From positions 1 to 64,000 of the forward strand of contig JAUGWO010000180.1 in the NCBI GenBank assembly GCA_049724395.1: a DNA stretch of 64,000 nt. The letters run 5' to 3'. How positions within the stretch are numbered: the stretch's first letter is position 1; every line of letters starts with the position of its first letter. Of the stretch, positions 34,075 to 45,304 are shown in pieces. A program made the position numbers and the translations under genes. The stretch comes from Spongospora subterranea f. sp. subterranea (lineage: Eukaryota > Endomyxa: Phytomyxea > Phytomyxea > Plasmodiophorida). The notes beneath the pieces were generated by a model. That model saw nothing but the letters and a program-made list of their open reading frames with translations. It searched no databases and was not told the origin of the DNA.

Positions 34075-35742
34075 ATGTCCCGAACAGTACGAATCGTTGG
34101 CCATGGGATGACAGCACTGAACCCGCGACCGGTCCCATCGCCATCGCAATTAATGCAGCAGGCGTTACGACAGGCCTTGCTGCACGCCAACATGAATCTC
34201 GAAGATATTGACGGGCTCATCGCGGTTCCGTCTCTTGCCGAACCGAAATTCATGGTTTAGATCTTGGCCAATGCCAAATGTGAAATCCATCACCCAAATG
34301 CCGACTTCAGGAAGCCCATAATCTTGGAACGCAGATCGGTCTTTTACCAAGACATGACGTTATTGTTCGCACGATAGATACGGGCGGTGCTGGTCCCATC
34401 AGCGCAATATTGGTCTGCTTGCCTGACCATCACCTTGGCGAACGTACTGTGTAATTTACCTCTACATTGCACTGACCAGGAGGCAAAGCGCTTAATCGAA
34501 ATGGAGGGACGTCGAGCTGTTGCGGTTGTTGCTGGTAATCAGGCCTCATTTCTCGGTCAACATGACCTAAGGGAGAAACGCCCAAACGTGTTTTAGGTGA
34601 CGCGGTGAGCTCATTGACGAAGGAAGAATTTCTTAAACGTGCCGACAGATCTTGTCAAGATCCTTCCAAATCATTGCCTTCTCCTTGTATCCCTCATGGG
34701 TATAGATCAGAAGTTTGGCTCTGCTGGGATTGTTCTTACACCCATGCTCTAGGTATGATCGTGTGGCGCAATGGCAGTCGTTAACATATGGCACAAAAAG
34801 GGAACAGTTGGCGATGTGCAGTGTATTGATGAGCGAGATGGCGTGTCGTCATAAATTTGCGCTGACCAAAAAGGCGAGGACCCTTGAGGAAGTTTTGCAA
34901 TCCCCACCGGTCGCCCCAATGACAAATTTACTGGAATGTGCGAGGAGGTCACTGAAAACGACATTCTTAAGTTTTGTTGAGCTCTGGGTTTGATTGATCA
35001 TTCAGAGCGGACGGAGCTGCTGCGGTTATTCTGGCGAGTAATGCCTTTTTGGAGAAAGGGGGGATTCCTACAAATCAATCGGTTGTCGTCATCAGCGGAG
35101 GGGAAGCTTCTGGAAGCTTATATCCGCCGCCAATTGAAGACATATCTGAACATATTTTTAGCTGCCAACAAGTTGGCACACAAATGATTGTTGATCGTGG
35201 TCAGTCAAACTGATCGGAATTATTTCAGGCTGCTGTTATCGCATATGAGAAAGCTCAGCTGGGCGTGAACGACATTGATTATTTCGGCCTATACGATTGC
35301 TTCCCGATTTGCATGATCAGAGCAATCGAAGGTACTTCGAAGAAGTTTCAGTAGCTTTTCGGTCCACTGAATTGGGGTGTAGCTGTTGGCCTTGCGCCAC
35401 TTGGACAGGGTGGTGACTACATTGAGGATAAATACAACAGAATGATGGAATCAACAACTCGTGACAACCTTCAGGTTCGGAGCTCAGGGCGTAAACAGAA
35501 ATTGTTTGACGTCATTGTTGTTTTCTTAGGATATTTTTCCGGTCAACACCCATGGTGGACTTCTATCCTTTGGTGCTCCATGGGAAGCCCCCGCTCTATA
35601 TTCAGTCATTGAAGCTATCACACAGTTGACTGGTCAGGCCGCCAACAGACAGATCCGAAACGCCAAACGCGCCCTAGTTTATGGCAATGGCGGCATATTT
35701 TCAAGCTCCGCTGTCGCCATTCTCGGTCGAGGCATCTATTGA
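34075..35742 (+). CDS. SCP2-type thiolase-like acetyl-CoA acetyltransferase
   Basis: Thiolase-superfamily protein of the SCP2/lipid-transfer-like thiolase group. It starts MSRTVRIVGHGMTALNPRP. Apparent frame breaks disappear when short introns are removed. AEPKFM joins EAHNLGTQIGLLPRHD, TIDTGGAGPISAIL joins EAKRLIEMEGRRAVAVVAG, and that joins DAVSSLTKEEFLKRAD. Later come ADGAAAVILASNAFLEKGG, the conserved YFGLYDCFPICMIRAIE, GLAPLGQGGDYIEDKYN, and the terminal NTHGGLLSFGAPWEAPA and YGNGGIFSSSAVAILGRG. It probably acts on acyl-CoA thioesters, perhaps in peroxisomes or mitochondria; no clear targeting signal is seen. The ORFs look short without splicing, but the gene appears intact. Confidence 0.83.
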
Positions 35743-35785
35743 TATAAACAAGACGCCATCAACCAATATTCTATCATAGCTGCCG

Positions 35786-36145
35786 TAGAGATGCCAATCG
35801 GGTTCAACCCGCCAACCCGGGTTCGGCAAAAGTCCGATCTGATTGAACCCGGTTTGAATTCGGGTTGAACCGGGTTGTATAGGAAAACAAGTCAGACATT
35901 ACGAATTTCAATATCGTTCGAAACTTGATATCACAGGCTTCCTATCTTCAAACAGATAAGCGCCACCATGTTTTAAAAATTATTTGATGATTATAACACG
36001 TAATGAACATATTTTAGAAAAAACAATACTCGGTTCATCACCCGAGTTAGCAAAACTTCAAACTGATCAACCCGGTGTGCCCCACCCGTGTTAATCAGAT
36101 AAACCTGGTTCAAACCCGGGTCGGGTCAACCCGTTGGCACCTCTA
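35786..36145. mobile_element. hAT-like MITE
   Basis: A 360-bp non-coding element with imperfect terminal inverted repeats starting TAGAGATGCCAATCGGGTT and ending AACCCGTTGGCACCTCTA. The TAGAGxTGCCAA terminus resembles hAT-superfamily ends. The outer parts hold repeated ACCCGGGTT motifs, the centre is AT-rich. No clear 8-bp target duplication is visible, which suggests an older insertion. It separates the thiolase and the chorismate mutase genes. Confidence 0.7.
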
Positions 36146-36330
36146 CCCAGTGTAACTGGAAAACCCGTTTCTGAAAATAGCCCATTGATACATGGTCCTT
36201 CCGTAGCGTCTGTCGCGGCCAGTACGGGACTGGTGTCGACTGTGTCGATGGTTCACGTTACGGTAGCGAATCATCCACTTAACCCGCCGAGGCGTATTGG
36301 CGCTACACGGTCTGCCGTGCTCGTCGAGGC

Positions 36331-37625
36331 ATGGAAGGGTTACGTCATCGGATCGATCGCATCGATCAACAGATCATAACGCTGCTAAATCAACGGTTTG
36401 AATTGTGCAGTCTAATTGGGAGAGAGAAACAAGCGAAGGATCGAACCGGTCCTGTATTCGTCCCAAGCCGTGAGCATTCCGTCTTCGAGAAAGCGGCCAA
36501 GTTCAACTCTGAATGTAATGGTGTTTTGACTGGCCAAGCGGTTAGAAGTATCTTCCGAGAAATAATGTCGTTCTCGATTTCCCTGCAGAGATCAATGACA
36601 GTTGGCTATATCGGAGAGCCTGGCTCATTGAATCACATGGTTATCGTGGCTATTGGACAATTGTTTCGGTTTTTCAACCATTGATAGGCCACTAGAACCA
36701 AGTTTGGCAGTTCGATACCGTCTCATAACGGGTTTGGTACGGTTGCTGATGTTTGCTCAGCGATTCAAAGGTAGACGATTTTGGTTGTCGTATGACCGCA
36801 ATTTAAACCTAGCACAGAAAAGAAGTTGAATACGCTGTGGTGTCGGTGTCTGATGAGGATCAACTCATTGACCTGGCCCAGAATTTGACATGCAGTGAGA
36901 CCTATATCTACGCTAACATTCTGATGACGCCTGTGTTCGACGTTTGTGCTATCAGCGACCATCTCGATCGTGACCGCATTTCTGCAGTTTTTGTGACGCC
37001 AGAAACGTGTTTTTACTGTAGATCGTGGCTGGCTGATAATTTAACAAATGTCCAACGCATCTCTGTTCCTGATATTTCATCAGGATTTTCGCAAATTTGC
37101 CAACTCGAAAACGCTGCTATCATTTGCACACCTCTTTCGTCATGTATTTTTGACGCTCATCCGATAATTCGGTCAGTTCAAGACTTGAAATCTGTTGAAG
37201 AGTTTTTTATCATAGGAAACGAGCATGGCCCTAAAATGGGTTCAGGTAAGAATCATCTTGAGTGTTTGTCCGGTGGACTAACGCTCGTGATCGTAGATGA
37301 AACCTTCTTGCTCTGTTCAAGCTGTAATCGTCATGGAACCGATACGTTCACTGAAACCGCAAACATGTGCTCGGTCGAAATTAGCAAATTATCCTCTGAG
37401 AGAGGCGCCAACTTTATTGCCAAAGTTATCGGGCATGTTGACGACGAAAAAAGCAATGTAAAACAATTGGTAAAAGAGTTACGAGACAACGGGTTCGACA
37501 TCCGGGTGTGTGGTTCAACCTCCAAGCGCACCCTGCCCAGCGAGTTCACGATTGATACCGGTTGTGGCTACACTCGCTGCGAGCTTGCTGTGTCAAATGT
37601 CTCTCAAGCAACGAAGTTGCAGTAA
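36331..37625 (+). CDS. Chorismate mutase / prephenate-dehydratase-like (P-protein-like)
   Basis: The N-terminal AroQ-type chorismate mutase domain (residues about 1-90) keeps the expected charged positions: GLRHRIDRIDQQIITLLNQR, IGREKQAKDRTGPVFVPSRE and RSIFREIM. A prephenate dehydratase-like domain follows: MTVGYIGEPGSLNHM joins ATRTKFGSSIPSHNGFGTVA over a short intron, then VCSAIQRKEVEYAVVSVSDE over a second intron. An ACT-like tail comes last (FIAKVIGHVDDEKSNVKQLV). The usual dehydratase motifs are missing. The PIENS position reads VSVSDED, and the NxTRF position reads SVEEFFIIG. The mutase may be active in Phe/Tyr synthesis, while the dehydratase part may be regulatory or dead. The start is the Met directly before the mutase helix. 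Confidence 0.8.
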
Positions 37626-39025
37626 TGCCAAATTCCATATTCGGGTAAATTTTCACTAAGGTACTTTCCAATAAATAGTACAGTAGTTGTGCGAAGATTT
37701 CACATTTCAAGAAAAAGGTGAATTGTTTCAGCACATTACTAGAAAAACGCCTTGGGCCAAGTCAACGCTGATAGGGCGATCATGGAATATCTGAAAACGT
37801 CAACAAATAGTTTTATAGACGAGATCTGAGTATAGGACACCTTTTCAATCAATCCGACCAGGGTGAACACATTAGTCATTGCCTAATCAGAGTATGTGGT
37901 CGCTGTAAAGAGCTGAAGGAGAGAAACGAACTCTGTTGCTCGAGCGGCATTCTCTTCCATCATCACCAAGTGCTTCAATCTTCCATTAGCGACAGCTGAT
38001 GTTGGGGATTGCCGAGAAACAATGTGGAGACATTTCTTCAGCGATGACAAGGCGTGTTATTTCAGCCAGCGTTTGACGTTGTCTGCCGAATTAGAGCTGT
38101 AGCGTCAACATAAGCGTTCCGAAGCCGAACGAAACGCGACCTAAGGATGACTACCTACCCTGGGGGCATTAACATCAGCGCTTTCTCACTTGTTTCAGTC
38201 GATCCAGGCTTCGTCCTCGTCCTAACAGTGATTTTCGCTTCAGGGTTGGTGTCGAGCAGGCGATGTTGAAATTGCTTGGAGTAACACACGCGTTGTCAAC
38301 GCTGACGAAATGTCTCTACAGTATTTCACGACAAAATCTCATCGTACAGCACTCGTTTCAGGGTATTATCCACGGATCCAGCACAATCCAATCTCACCAG
38401 CAACCACCAGATCTATCGATTGGGTGGGGTTGCTATACACCGATTGCCATGAACCACGTTCTCGCTAATCCCAACGACAAGTATCGCTTGATATGAGATG
38501 CCGCATTCAGTCAATTCTGCGAACAGGCCATGAAATCAGCACCTTGGGGCGACCTTCCTCCGGGTGGTGTGCACAGATCATCGACTTAATACCCAATCAG
38601 CCACTCGAAACCTGACACAACAAACCGTTAACGGGAGTGGCCCTCTAGTGATTATCTTGTCGAACGCTCTGCTACATTCGCTTGCCGATCCGTATCGAGG
38701 TCAGAATTAATTCCTCTGAGGTTGTCGGCATCGGCCAGAACCTGGCAACATACTTTTTTCAAGAAGCATCGTACCAGAGTACGTACTGTTGAACGTAATA
38801 AAGAAACACTCCACGATTATGGCAACCTTCAAAAAGGTTCGGCTCGAGACAAACTCTCTTGAGCGGTTACAATCCTGAGAAAGTGTTGAAAACATTACGA
38901 AATTCTGTTCACTTTTCACTTTTCAGATCAACAAGAACTTTTTTTAGTTGGCTTTGTTTTTTTGTCAAAAAACGGTAAACTATTTTATAATTGATTTTGC
39001 CGACGTGTGAATTTTTACAAATTGG
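37626..39025. other. Unassigned interval between P-protein and eIF3m
   Basis: About 1.4 kb. A plus-strand frame around 38245-38470 reads GDVEIAWSNTRVVNADEMSL and LVSGYYPRIQHNPISPATT, which could be an exon, but I know no match. The rest has no sustained open frame. It may hold a decayed gene. Confidence 0.35.
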
Positions 39026-40473
39026 CTAGTTTTGGACATGCTGGCTCCACGGAAGGACGGTGCCGACCTGTTCTTGCATCTGAGTCAAACGGGATTGCAT
39101 GCTCTTCCATGTCGCTTTGGATAGTGACGTGTAAACCCGTCCGGAGATGTATACGGAGCCCTAGAAAACAAATACGTTAGAAATTTGAGCAATTTCATGA
39201 AAACGAACTTAGGCCATTACTTCATCTTGGTCGATTTGCGCATCAATCAAACCAAGGCAGACCGCTGCGATGATACACTGCTCAACTTCGTCTAACGACG
39301 ACAGAGAAAGAGGTTCAATCAAGCTGCTGAGCAAAAGAGTCTACAGACATATGACGTCAGCTGGCCGATGCAACACTATTCGTGGAAATATACGTTTTGC
39401 GATAGAGACATTGTTGACAATATCAGAGAGCGCATATACACTCGGAGCTGTTCGGCATTCAGGTTGAACTCGCTCAGAAGTGCCTCGTTCGTGGTGAGAA
39501 AGCTATTCAGCTGGTCAAAGTTGCCGCTGACGATCAACTGAAGAAGCTCCATCAAGGGCGAATGACCAATGGCCCTAGAGGATAGAGTGGCTAATAGGTT
39601 ATCAAGAAACAGAATCTGGCCTTCACGCAGGACCTGATATCCACAGTTCATTACCGCAAAAGAGAGCGATAACAAATCTCATACGTATGCGACAATTTCA
39701 GAAGCGGTTTCTGACTGCAGGCTTTTGGCAGATTCGTCATCCACTTCACATTGCAAAGAAATTATCCGAGTCGCTTGAGCCAGATCGCAGTTTCCACAAG
39801 CGTCGTAAACTTTAGCGACCTGAAGTTGTTAGCCCAGAGTTAGAGAGGGCAAAGAAAACATGAAAATGTCGATTCGCACCAGGTTTAAAAGCTGAAAGCG
39901 CGAATTTGAATCGAGGGCCCAGTCTTTGATCCACTGATCCGTGTTGGGCAATGAATTGGCAAGAACAGATGCATTGCCCGATTCAAGACCAAACTTCAGC
40001 GTCGCCAGCAATACTCTAGCTTTGATAGAGGTAGAACTGATGGCGTTGAAAAATCCCGTCATCATATATAGGCGGATGCGAGCATTATTGGTATCTGCGA
40101 GAGAAGACACCAATGTCAGACACGGAACATCGAGAAAAAAATCGAAATAAACTACCTTCACATCCCATAGTGACAATTCGCTCAGAGAACTTGGCGACAT
40201 CTTGAATATCCATTCCATTAACCATAGAAAACGCTAAAGAACATGCCATCTTCAGCCTATTATGTGATTCACGATCAGCAATTAGATCTTTGACGCATTC
40301 TCCAGTGAGCAACTGGAAACACGGAGATCGCCAATCACCAAACAATCATCGGCCCTAGGAACCTAAAATACCTGAGAAACAACCTCGTATGGCGAGGCAT
40401 TGGCGACGGCCGGCCGTTCGAGCAGGGCGGCTAGCTCAGCCCCAGAATCGCCAACGCTCACGAACACCGTCAT
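39026..40473 (-). CDS. EIF3M: Eukaryotic translation initiation factor 3 subunit M
   Basis: A PCI-domain subunit of eIF3. It starts MTVFVSVGDSGAELAALLER and runs through several exons. Family blocks are NNARIRLYMMTGFFNAISST, ARVLLATLKFGLESGNASVL, and the PCI core ELLQLIVSGNFDQLNSFLTT followed by NEALLSEFNLNAEQLRVYMR. The winged-helix exit helix reads YISGRVYTSLSKATWKSMQS and ends PWSQHVQN with a stop at 39026. The NAR-RL-LFN pattern and C-terminal helix favour eIF3m over CSN7, the close paralogue. Exon joins are approximate. Confidence 0.85.
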
Positions 40474-40896
40474 CGTAACAAAAGAGGGCGTCTATCAGTC
40501 CGCCACGGACTCCGCAACTGTCGTCAATACTGAATACTGCCCCATAGGCCAAATATTTGGATTGCGTCTGATTGCGTTGCAGTTTCTCTGACCCGCGAGC
40601 AATTGAGAGCCTCAAATGGCGAACATTTTTGAGATTTCAAGGTCAATTAGCAAAATAAACAATTTTTTGTCCATTCTGAGCAGGATCACCCATTTGTTGC
40701 TTGTGTCGATGCCGGAAATTATTTCGTGACATTTTATAACCGAATCAATGGCGGCAAATGTTTATTATCACTTGATTTTATCTAGGACCTTGTTTCCAGT
40801 AGTGGGTTTGGTATTGTCAGGAAGGTACTGGTGCGGTTTTTTGAGGAGGATCCCACGGGCATCGACACCGGATCAAGTCGGTAATTTCACCATCCA

Positions 40897-42057
40897 ATGC
40901 GGATAGCTATCATTGGTGCTGGATTATCGGGTCTATCGGCGGCGCGCTCCATTGCTCAATCGCGTCCTGGTTGTGTTGTCCGCTTGTTTGAGGCAAGCTC
41001 AAATGCGGAGTCAGCCGCTGTTCGCTCCTGCAAACTCTATGGCGATAAACTTCTACTGAATTCAGGTTTGAGCGCAGTGTCGTCATTCCCTGACATACGT
41101 GTTGTTGATGGCGCTTTAGGTTCTGTTCAAGCTCTGCAGAAGCTGCAGCTACCTTTTGAACAATGCGATCCTAGGCCACTTGTCTACTACAACCACGCCG
41201 GCTCCCTGTTTCTCTGTACCTCCCACGCCGCCTTCACCAAAACGTCGTCAATCCGGGCGGCGTTATTACATGATATCGCTGCTGACTCCATTGAATACGG
41301 CTGCCGAGTGTTGGCATCCGATATCGAACACCAAAACGACCAGCATGTCAAGGTTCATGGCGAGAGATTTGACGTTCTGTTGGGCGCGGATGGACGAAAT
41401 TCCGTTGTACGAGGCCTGATTCCAAACCTGCAACAACCGTCTCGAAGCCTAGCCATGGACAAAGTCGTCTTCGATGTTCCTGCGGATGTATTCCCAGCTA
41501 TGAAAGATCACGACCTAGCGTTTATTGGTGGAAACTGTGTCGCCATGGTCTCGTTGATAGATTGTTGGCCGTTACACGAGCCACGGTTGCGGGTTTCATT
41601 TGCGTTCCCTTCCAGGTTCAACCATCAATCTGGTGTGGAAGCGTTCCGTGATTTGACCAAGAATTGGCTGGTTCCTTTACATGAACTATCAGAGCATATG
41701 GATAGCTCTTCCGAAGTATTTTTTGAGCATATTCAAGATCGCGATCCTCCTGTAATGAAGCCTGCCTATCGAGGGTCTGTTGCATTATTGGGCGATGCAT
41801 TGCGATCGTTAGCGCCGTACTCCAGCAACGCAGCTGGTCTTGTTTTCGCTGACGCTGATGCGATATCCACGACGATTGCTGAGGACGATAACGACCTGTG
41901 TCAGTTCTGGAGAAATGTTGAAGATTCATCAACGTCGTTCATCAACGATGCTCGGTCCATGATGTCGTTTATACATTCCGATGGTGCATGCGAGCAATTA
42001 CTTGAAATACAACGTCGCCAAGAAAAATCTGAAAGTGATAAAAATCCGCGAATGTGA
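40897..42057 (+). CDS. FAD-dependent monooxygenase (PHBH-fold)
   Basis: A single-exon gene of 386 residues, unusual in this intron-rich window. The N-terminal Rossmann motif IAIIGAGLSGLSAARSIA binds ADP of FAD. The DG motif reads VLLGADGRNSVVR, and the GD motif reads SVALLGDALRSLAPYSSNAA. These three define class A flavoprotein monooxygenases such as salicylate- and hydroxybenzoate-hydroxylase relatives. The substrate is unknown. The C-terminus is hydrophilic (EKSESDKNPRM), without a membrane anchor. The lack of introns could reflect recent acquisition or retroposition, but codon composition is not obviously foreign. Confidence 0.85.
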   Translation: MRIAIIGAGLSGLSAARSIAQSRPGCVVRLFEASSNAESAAVRSCKLYGDKLLLNSGLSAVSSFPDIRVVDGALGSVQALQKLQLPFEQCDPRPLVYYNHAGSLFLCTSHAAFTKTSSIRAALLHDIAADSIEYGCRVLASDIEHQNDQHVKVHGERFDVLLGADGRNSVVRGLIPNLQQPSRSLAMDKVVFDVPADVFPAMKDHDLAFIGGNCVAMVSLIDCWPLHEPRLRVSFAFPSRFNHQSGVEAFRDLTKNWLVPLHELSEHMDSSSEVFFEHIQDRDPPVMKPAYRGSVALLGDALRSLAPYSSNAAGLVFADADAISTTIAEDDNDLCQFWRNVEDSSTSFINDARSMMSFIHSDGACEQLLEIQRRQEKSESDKNPRM

Positions 42058-42110
42058 GGCGTGATTCTAGCTTCGCTGAGTTGTTTCAGCTTTGTGCAAT
42101 AGATATACTT

Positions 42111-43597
42111 TTATTTAGTCGCTAATACAGGATTACCGATGGGCCATCTGGCAGAATAACCAATAGATAACGGATCGGTATGACCAAGTCTATACTTCAA
42201 AATACCAGTGTAAGCAATAGAAATGCCGTTGTCACCGCAAAGATTTGCTGGAGGGCATATGAACTAAAACGCTGCATAAACAAAACAGGTATAAAGCAAC
42301 AGGCGATTCTCTGACCTCGACATTCTGAGATTCAGCTACGTTCCTAACTGCGTCTCTAATGGCTAGATTACAACACGCCCCGCCACCGAGAACAACAGAA
42401 GAGATGCCTGAAATTTTACCAACGTAATTTTTGAATGCGTACTTCAGACGCGATTCTATCTGTGCCACAGCTGCTCTTTGAAACGCGAACGCTACGTCTG
42501 CAGCAGTTTCTGAGGATATTGGTGAGGGCAATTGCTCTAACAAGCGCCGCACTGCCGCCTATTGATATAACCATCACTTTCGAAAACAGGCAAGATTGTA
42601 TGCAAACCTTTAAGCCTGAATACGAAAAATGACAATCCCTTCTCCTATTCATGGCTACAGGAAAAGCAAATCTTTCACGATTGACCGAACTTTGCGCAAG
42701 CAATTCAAGGCTTCTTCCAGGAGATTCTCCTGATGGGGACTCGATTGATAGCAACTTCGCGATTTTGTCGAATGCCTCGCCTGCAACAATTCGCCCGAGT
42801 AAGACAAAATCGTCCGAGTTTTTGTGTACGCAAACCAATAGCGTCGTCTTGGGTCGTTCCCAGAAGGTCATATCTGCCAATTCCGTTAACGACCAAGATC
42901 TGAGTATGACCCCCAGATAGTATCATCGCTAGATAGGGAAATGTTAATGCTAACAATTCATATCAGCAATCGGCATAATTAGCAACATGTTGTGAACACA
43001 CCTGGAGTAACTAGATGGTTTACCAAAATATGAGCTTCTAAATGATTTATAGCAATGAAGGGCAACGAATGAATTGCGCATAGGTTTTTAGCGAATTCTA
43101 CACCAACCTGGACGAAATCAATTTACGAGCAACATTGAATTCAGAGAATGATACATGTAGGCATGGACCTAGGCCCGGACCTGCGGCAACAGCGATTGCA
43201 TCAACTTTTAGGCGCTCCGAGTTACCGTCCTCAGCAAGCGAATTGAAGACATCATTATATAAACGCGGCAGATTAAGTTCATGCTCTCTTGCAGCGAGAA
43301 TTGGAACGACGCCACCGTTCTCCTTGAGCTATCACGACAATCAAAACCAAGCGCGGCACTACGGCGCAATATTTTCCAAACCAAGTTCCATTGGGACGCC
43401 AACCGTGATGACACGACGGTTTCATCTTCCACAACCGCGATTCCAGTTTCGTCGCATGTGCTCTCAATTCCTATATGAGATCAGATTCAGCGAACAGGGA
43501 ACAACAGGACCGCAGATCATTACCAAGTACACGTAACGTTCGCCTCTGTCTAACATGAACCGTAGTGAATCGTAATGAGTGTCTGCAGATGATCATT
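42111..43597 (-). CDS. OSGEPL1: Mitochondrial tRNA threonylcarbamoyladenosine synthase (TsaD/Qri7/OSGEPL1)
   Basis: Makes t6A37 in ANN-decoding tRNAs. The first exon encodes a basic presequence ([19 protein letters not shown]) running straight into the family start. TLRVLG joins [20 protein letters not shown] across a short intron. Further motifs are [18 protein letters not shown], the metal-binding [10 protein letters not shown] (HxxxH), [33 protein letters not shown], and the final [14 protein letters not shown] with its metal-binding Asp. The C-terminus resembles the mitochondrial form. The start ATG lies in the palindrome ATGATCAT (43590-43597). The divergent sideroflexin start is about 140 bp away, implying a shared promoter. 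Confidence 0.9.
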
Positions 43598-43736
43598 GCA
43601 CAGGCAGCAGGGTATCGTTACGCGGAACCCTCACAGGATATCGACTCCTCAAAGGTAGGTCGGCGACTCGGTCAGTCTGCGCCAAGTGCAGTTTAACTGC
43701 GTGAGGGAAAAAGACTTCCAAATCGTTGGTAAGATT

Positions 43737-45002
43737 ATGTCAGCAGACCAACCTTTCTCGTTAAGCCGTGATCGTTATGACCAAGCAACGTATTTAGGGA
43801 GAGGTTTCTCAGCTTCGTTTGAATATTTTGTGCCTTTCTTATCGCTCAGGATGGTACATTATAGTGAAAAAATTCATCGACATCATCAATCCTCGCAATT
43901 TGTTCGTTAGCGAGGAACAATTATCAGGATGCAAAGCAAAGTTACAACAGTTCGAAAAAACTGGCGATGCTTCTGATCAAAGTCTTTGGGAAGCTCGATC
44001 TGTTGTAGAAGCTGTTGTTCATCCCGATACTGGCAAACCTATTCCAATTTTGTTCCGGTTGACCGACAGAACTATCAAAATAACCAGTTGCTCAAATTCA
44101 GCTATAGATTTTCTGCATTTGTTCCTGTAAATCTTCCGATTTGTGTTGGCATGCTAACGACAACCACTGTTCCGGGTACAATATTCTGGCAATGGGTTAA
44201 TCAATCGGTAAAAACCACTTTTGTATCAATTTTATATTTTTGAATTGATATATCAGTACAACGTAGCGGTTAATCATTCAAATCGGAATGCCTCAAATGC
44301 AATGTCAAATGAACAAATTTTGAAAGCGTACACTGGAGCAGTTCTTGCCTCTTGTAGTATATCTGTTGGCCTTAATCAGGTACAACGATTCACAAAATTC
44401 GTCTTTTTTTTTCATCGTCTCGACAGATAGCCAAAAGAGCAAACATGAAGCTTCTGGGACAATTTACTCCATTCATCGCCGTAGCCACTGCTGGAGCACT
44501 GAATGTTGTCCTCATGCGCCGCAACGAATTAGATCAAGGAATCGAAATTAAAGACAGTGAGGGGAACGTTTGCGGCAAGGTTAGTTGCTGCAGATTTGTA
44601 GCCTGCTTATTCGTAATTATTGCTTTCAAGTCCAAAGCCGCTGGTCGTGCCGCGTTAACCCAGGTCGCATTAACTCGAGTTGCCCTTCCGTATGTTGTTA
44701 ATCTTCCATGATATGTCCTTGTTGACAAGTTGTGTTGAAACAGGGCTCCTATTCTCATTATCCCTCCGATTATCATGAATGCATTAAAAAATGCCAGAAT
44801 GATTCCAACTGGTCGATATGGCAAATTAATTGTTGAAACCGGCGTTGTTACCGCCTGTTTAGCGATGGCAGTACCCCTTGCAATTGGCATTTTCCCGCAA
44901 ACTGGAATTATATCTGTTCAAGATCTCGAGGAGGAATTCCAAAATGTTCGCGATAGCAAGGGTGATCGCGTCTCGGTGTTCACCTATAATAAGGGTCTCT
45001 GA
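43737..45002 (+). CDS. SFXN: Sideroflexin (mitochondrial serine transporter family)
   Basis: A multi-pass inner-membrane protein of the sideroflexin family, which carries serine into mitochondria. It starts MSADQPFSLSRDRYDQATYL, the standard N-terminus. After an intron follow IINPRNLFVSEEQL and the family signature VEAVVHPDTGKPIPILFR. Membrane segments in the next exons are FSAFVPVNLPICVGMLTT, the invariant FWQWVNQS then YNVAVNHSNRNAS, AYTGAVLASCSISVGLNQ, LLGQFTPFIAVATAGALNVV and VVTACLAMAVPLAIGIFPQ. It ends SVFTYNKGL. About five short introns. One exon boundary (44580-44710) is uncertain. Confidence 0.92.
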
Positions 45003-45304
45003 AAAAAGCCCACGAAAATAAACTTCGATCCATATTTGTACGATTTTGAAGAAGACATTTCTGTGTCTCCATAAAATCAGCATGCTGGGATCTTGGCCCA
45101 AAAATAAATGAGAACGATCCCTGAATAAGAAGGCTGCTCTTGTCGGCTTCCAAGTGGCGATCCAGCAACGTGACCATGAGACGGATGACTCAGGTGAGAG
45201 AGACAGGTAACGGCTGGTAACGAATTGTCCTCCCATTAATCAGCCGATGAGTCGATCATTAGTTTGCGATCGATAATGCCCCCGAGATAGACGGCGGCGA
45301 GGAT

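Noticed and set aside
34075-35742. Thiolase gene as a pseudogene with stops
   Set aside because: Removing short GT-AG introns restores the family sequence (SAIL-EAKRL, VVAG-DAVSS), so the interruptions are introns.
41618-41932. Antisense frame within the monooxygenase gene
   Set aside because: Shadow of a well-supported coding gene.
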